A DNA stretch of 5,618 bases from an uncultured Erysipelotrichaceae bacterium (GTDB lineage Bacteria > Bacillota_I > Bacilli_A > Acholeplasmatales > Anaeroplasmataceae). The translations under genes and the position numbers were made by a program. Positions 5,522 through 5,618 of the stretch are shown here, piece by piece (the stretch's first letter is position 1; each line of letters begins with the position of its first letter). Below the pieces are notes generated by a model, which saw only the letters and a program-made list of their open reading frames with translations, searched no databases and was not told where the DNA came from. The stretch is from contig CACZRY010000020.1 in the NCBI GenBank assembly GCA_902783745.1, positions 1 through 5,618 of the forward strand, read 5' to 3'.

Positions 5522-5618
5522 ATGTTTATGGGAAATATAGTATTTAATGAAACAATATGTATTATGGGTATTCTTATATTCTTAATACATATTATTAATA
5601 TTGTAATTAAAAAGAATA
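5522..5618 (+). CDS. N-terminus of a small membrane protein (partial, runs off right edge)
   Basis: Thirty-two codons are visible, starting MFMGNIVFNETICIMG and open to the edge. Residues from about 11 to 29 are a continuous hydrophobic run followed by KKN, so this is a membrane anchor or first transmembrane helix with a positively charged inner side. AGGA at 5514-5517 is 4 bases from ATG 5522 and 10 from the in-frame ATG 5528, so either could be the start. It has its own promoter and lies past a strong terminator, so it belongs to a different transcription unit from the helicase operon. I do not recognise the family. Confidence 0.6.
   Translation, partial: MFMGNIVFNETICIMGILIFLIHIINIVIKKN

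Overview
This is a very AT-rich window with strong AGGAGG/AAGGAG-type ribosome binding sites, TATAAT-type promoters and Rho-independent terminators. That points to a low-GC Bacillota or Mollicutes-related bacterium, possibly a gut Erysipelotrichia/Bacilli lineage; this placement is inferred from composition and gene style only. All complete genes use TAA or TAG stops.

Layout. The left edge (1-111, minus strand) holds the first 37 codons of a helix-turn-helix regulator that resembles the N-terminus of Bacillota WYL-domain transcription factors. A 132-bp divergent intergenic region follows. In it the regulator promoter and the operon promoter overlap, sharing their -35 zone, and a GTCC-N8-GGAC inverted repeat lies over both. 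Three plus-strand genes then run to 5143: (1) a 961-aa UvrD/PcrA-type superfamily 1A helicase with all helicase motifs, a PcrA-like C-terminal Tudor-like fold, an acidic linker and an extra Cys/His-rich C-terminal module; (2) a 198-aa protein I do not recognise; (3) a 434-aa SprT-like zinc metalloprotease (HELLH plus downstream His) with a Cys-rich segment and a long helical C-terminal extension of unknown kind. A second, nearly identical copy of the GTCC-N8-GGAC palindrome lies between genes 2 and 3.

The 378 bases after gene 3 (5144-5521) hold no convincing full gene. They contain a series of hairpins, two convincing terminators, a possible promoter-terminator pair for a small RNA, and a short minus-strand reading frame that looks like the tail of a decayed gene. 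At the right edge an extended -10 promoter leads into the start of a small membrane protein that runs off the window.

Interpretation (inference). A local regulator appears to control a helicase, an unknown protein and a DNA-associated-type protease as one unit, with a second operator inside the unit. WYL-type repressors are known to control some phage-defence systems (BrxR for BREX, CapW for CBASS), and helicase plus SprT-like protease is the logic of DNA-protein crosslink removal (as with eukaryotic SPRTN). The set is therefore a reasonable candidate for an undescribed defence or DNA-protein-crosslink repair cassette. Nothing in the sequence alone proves this.
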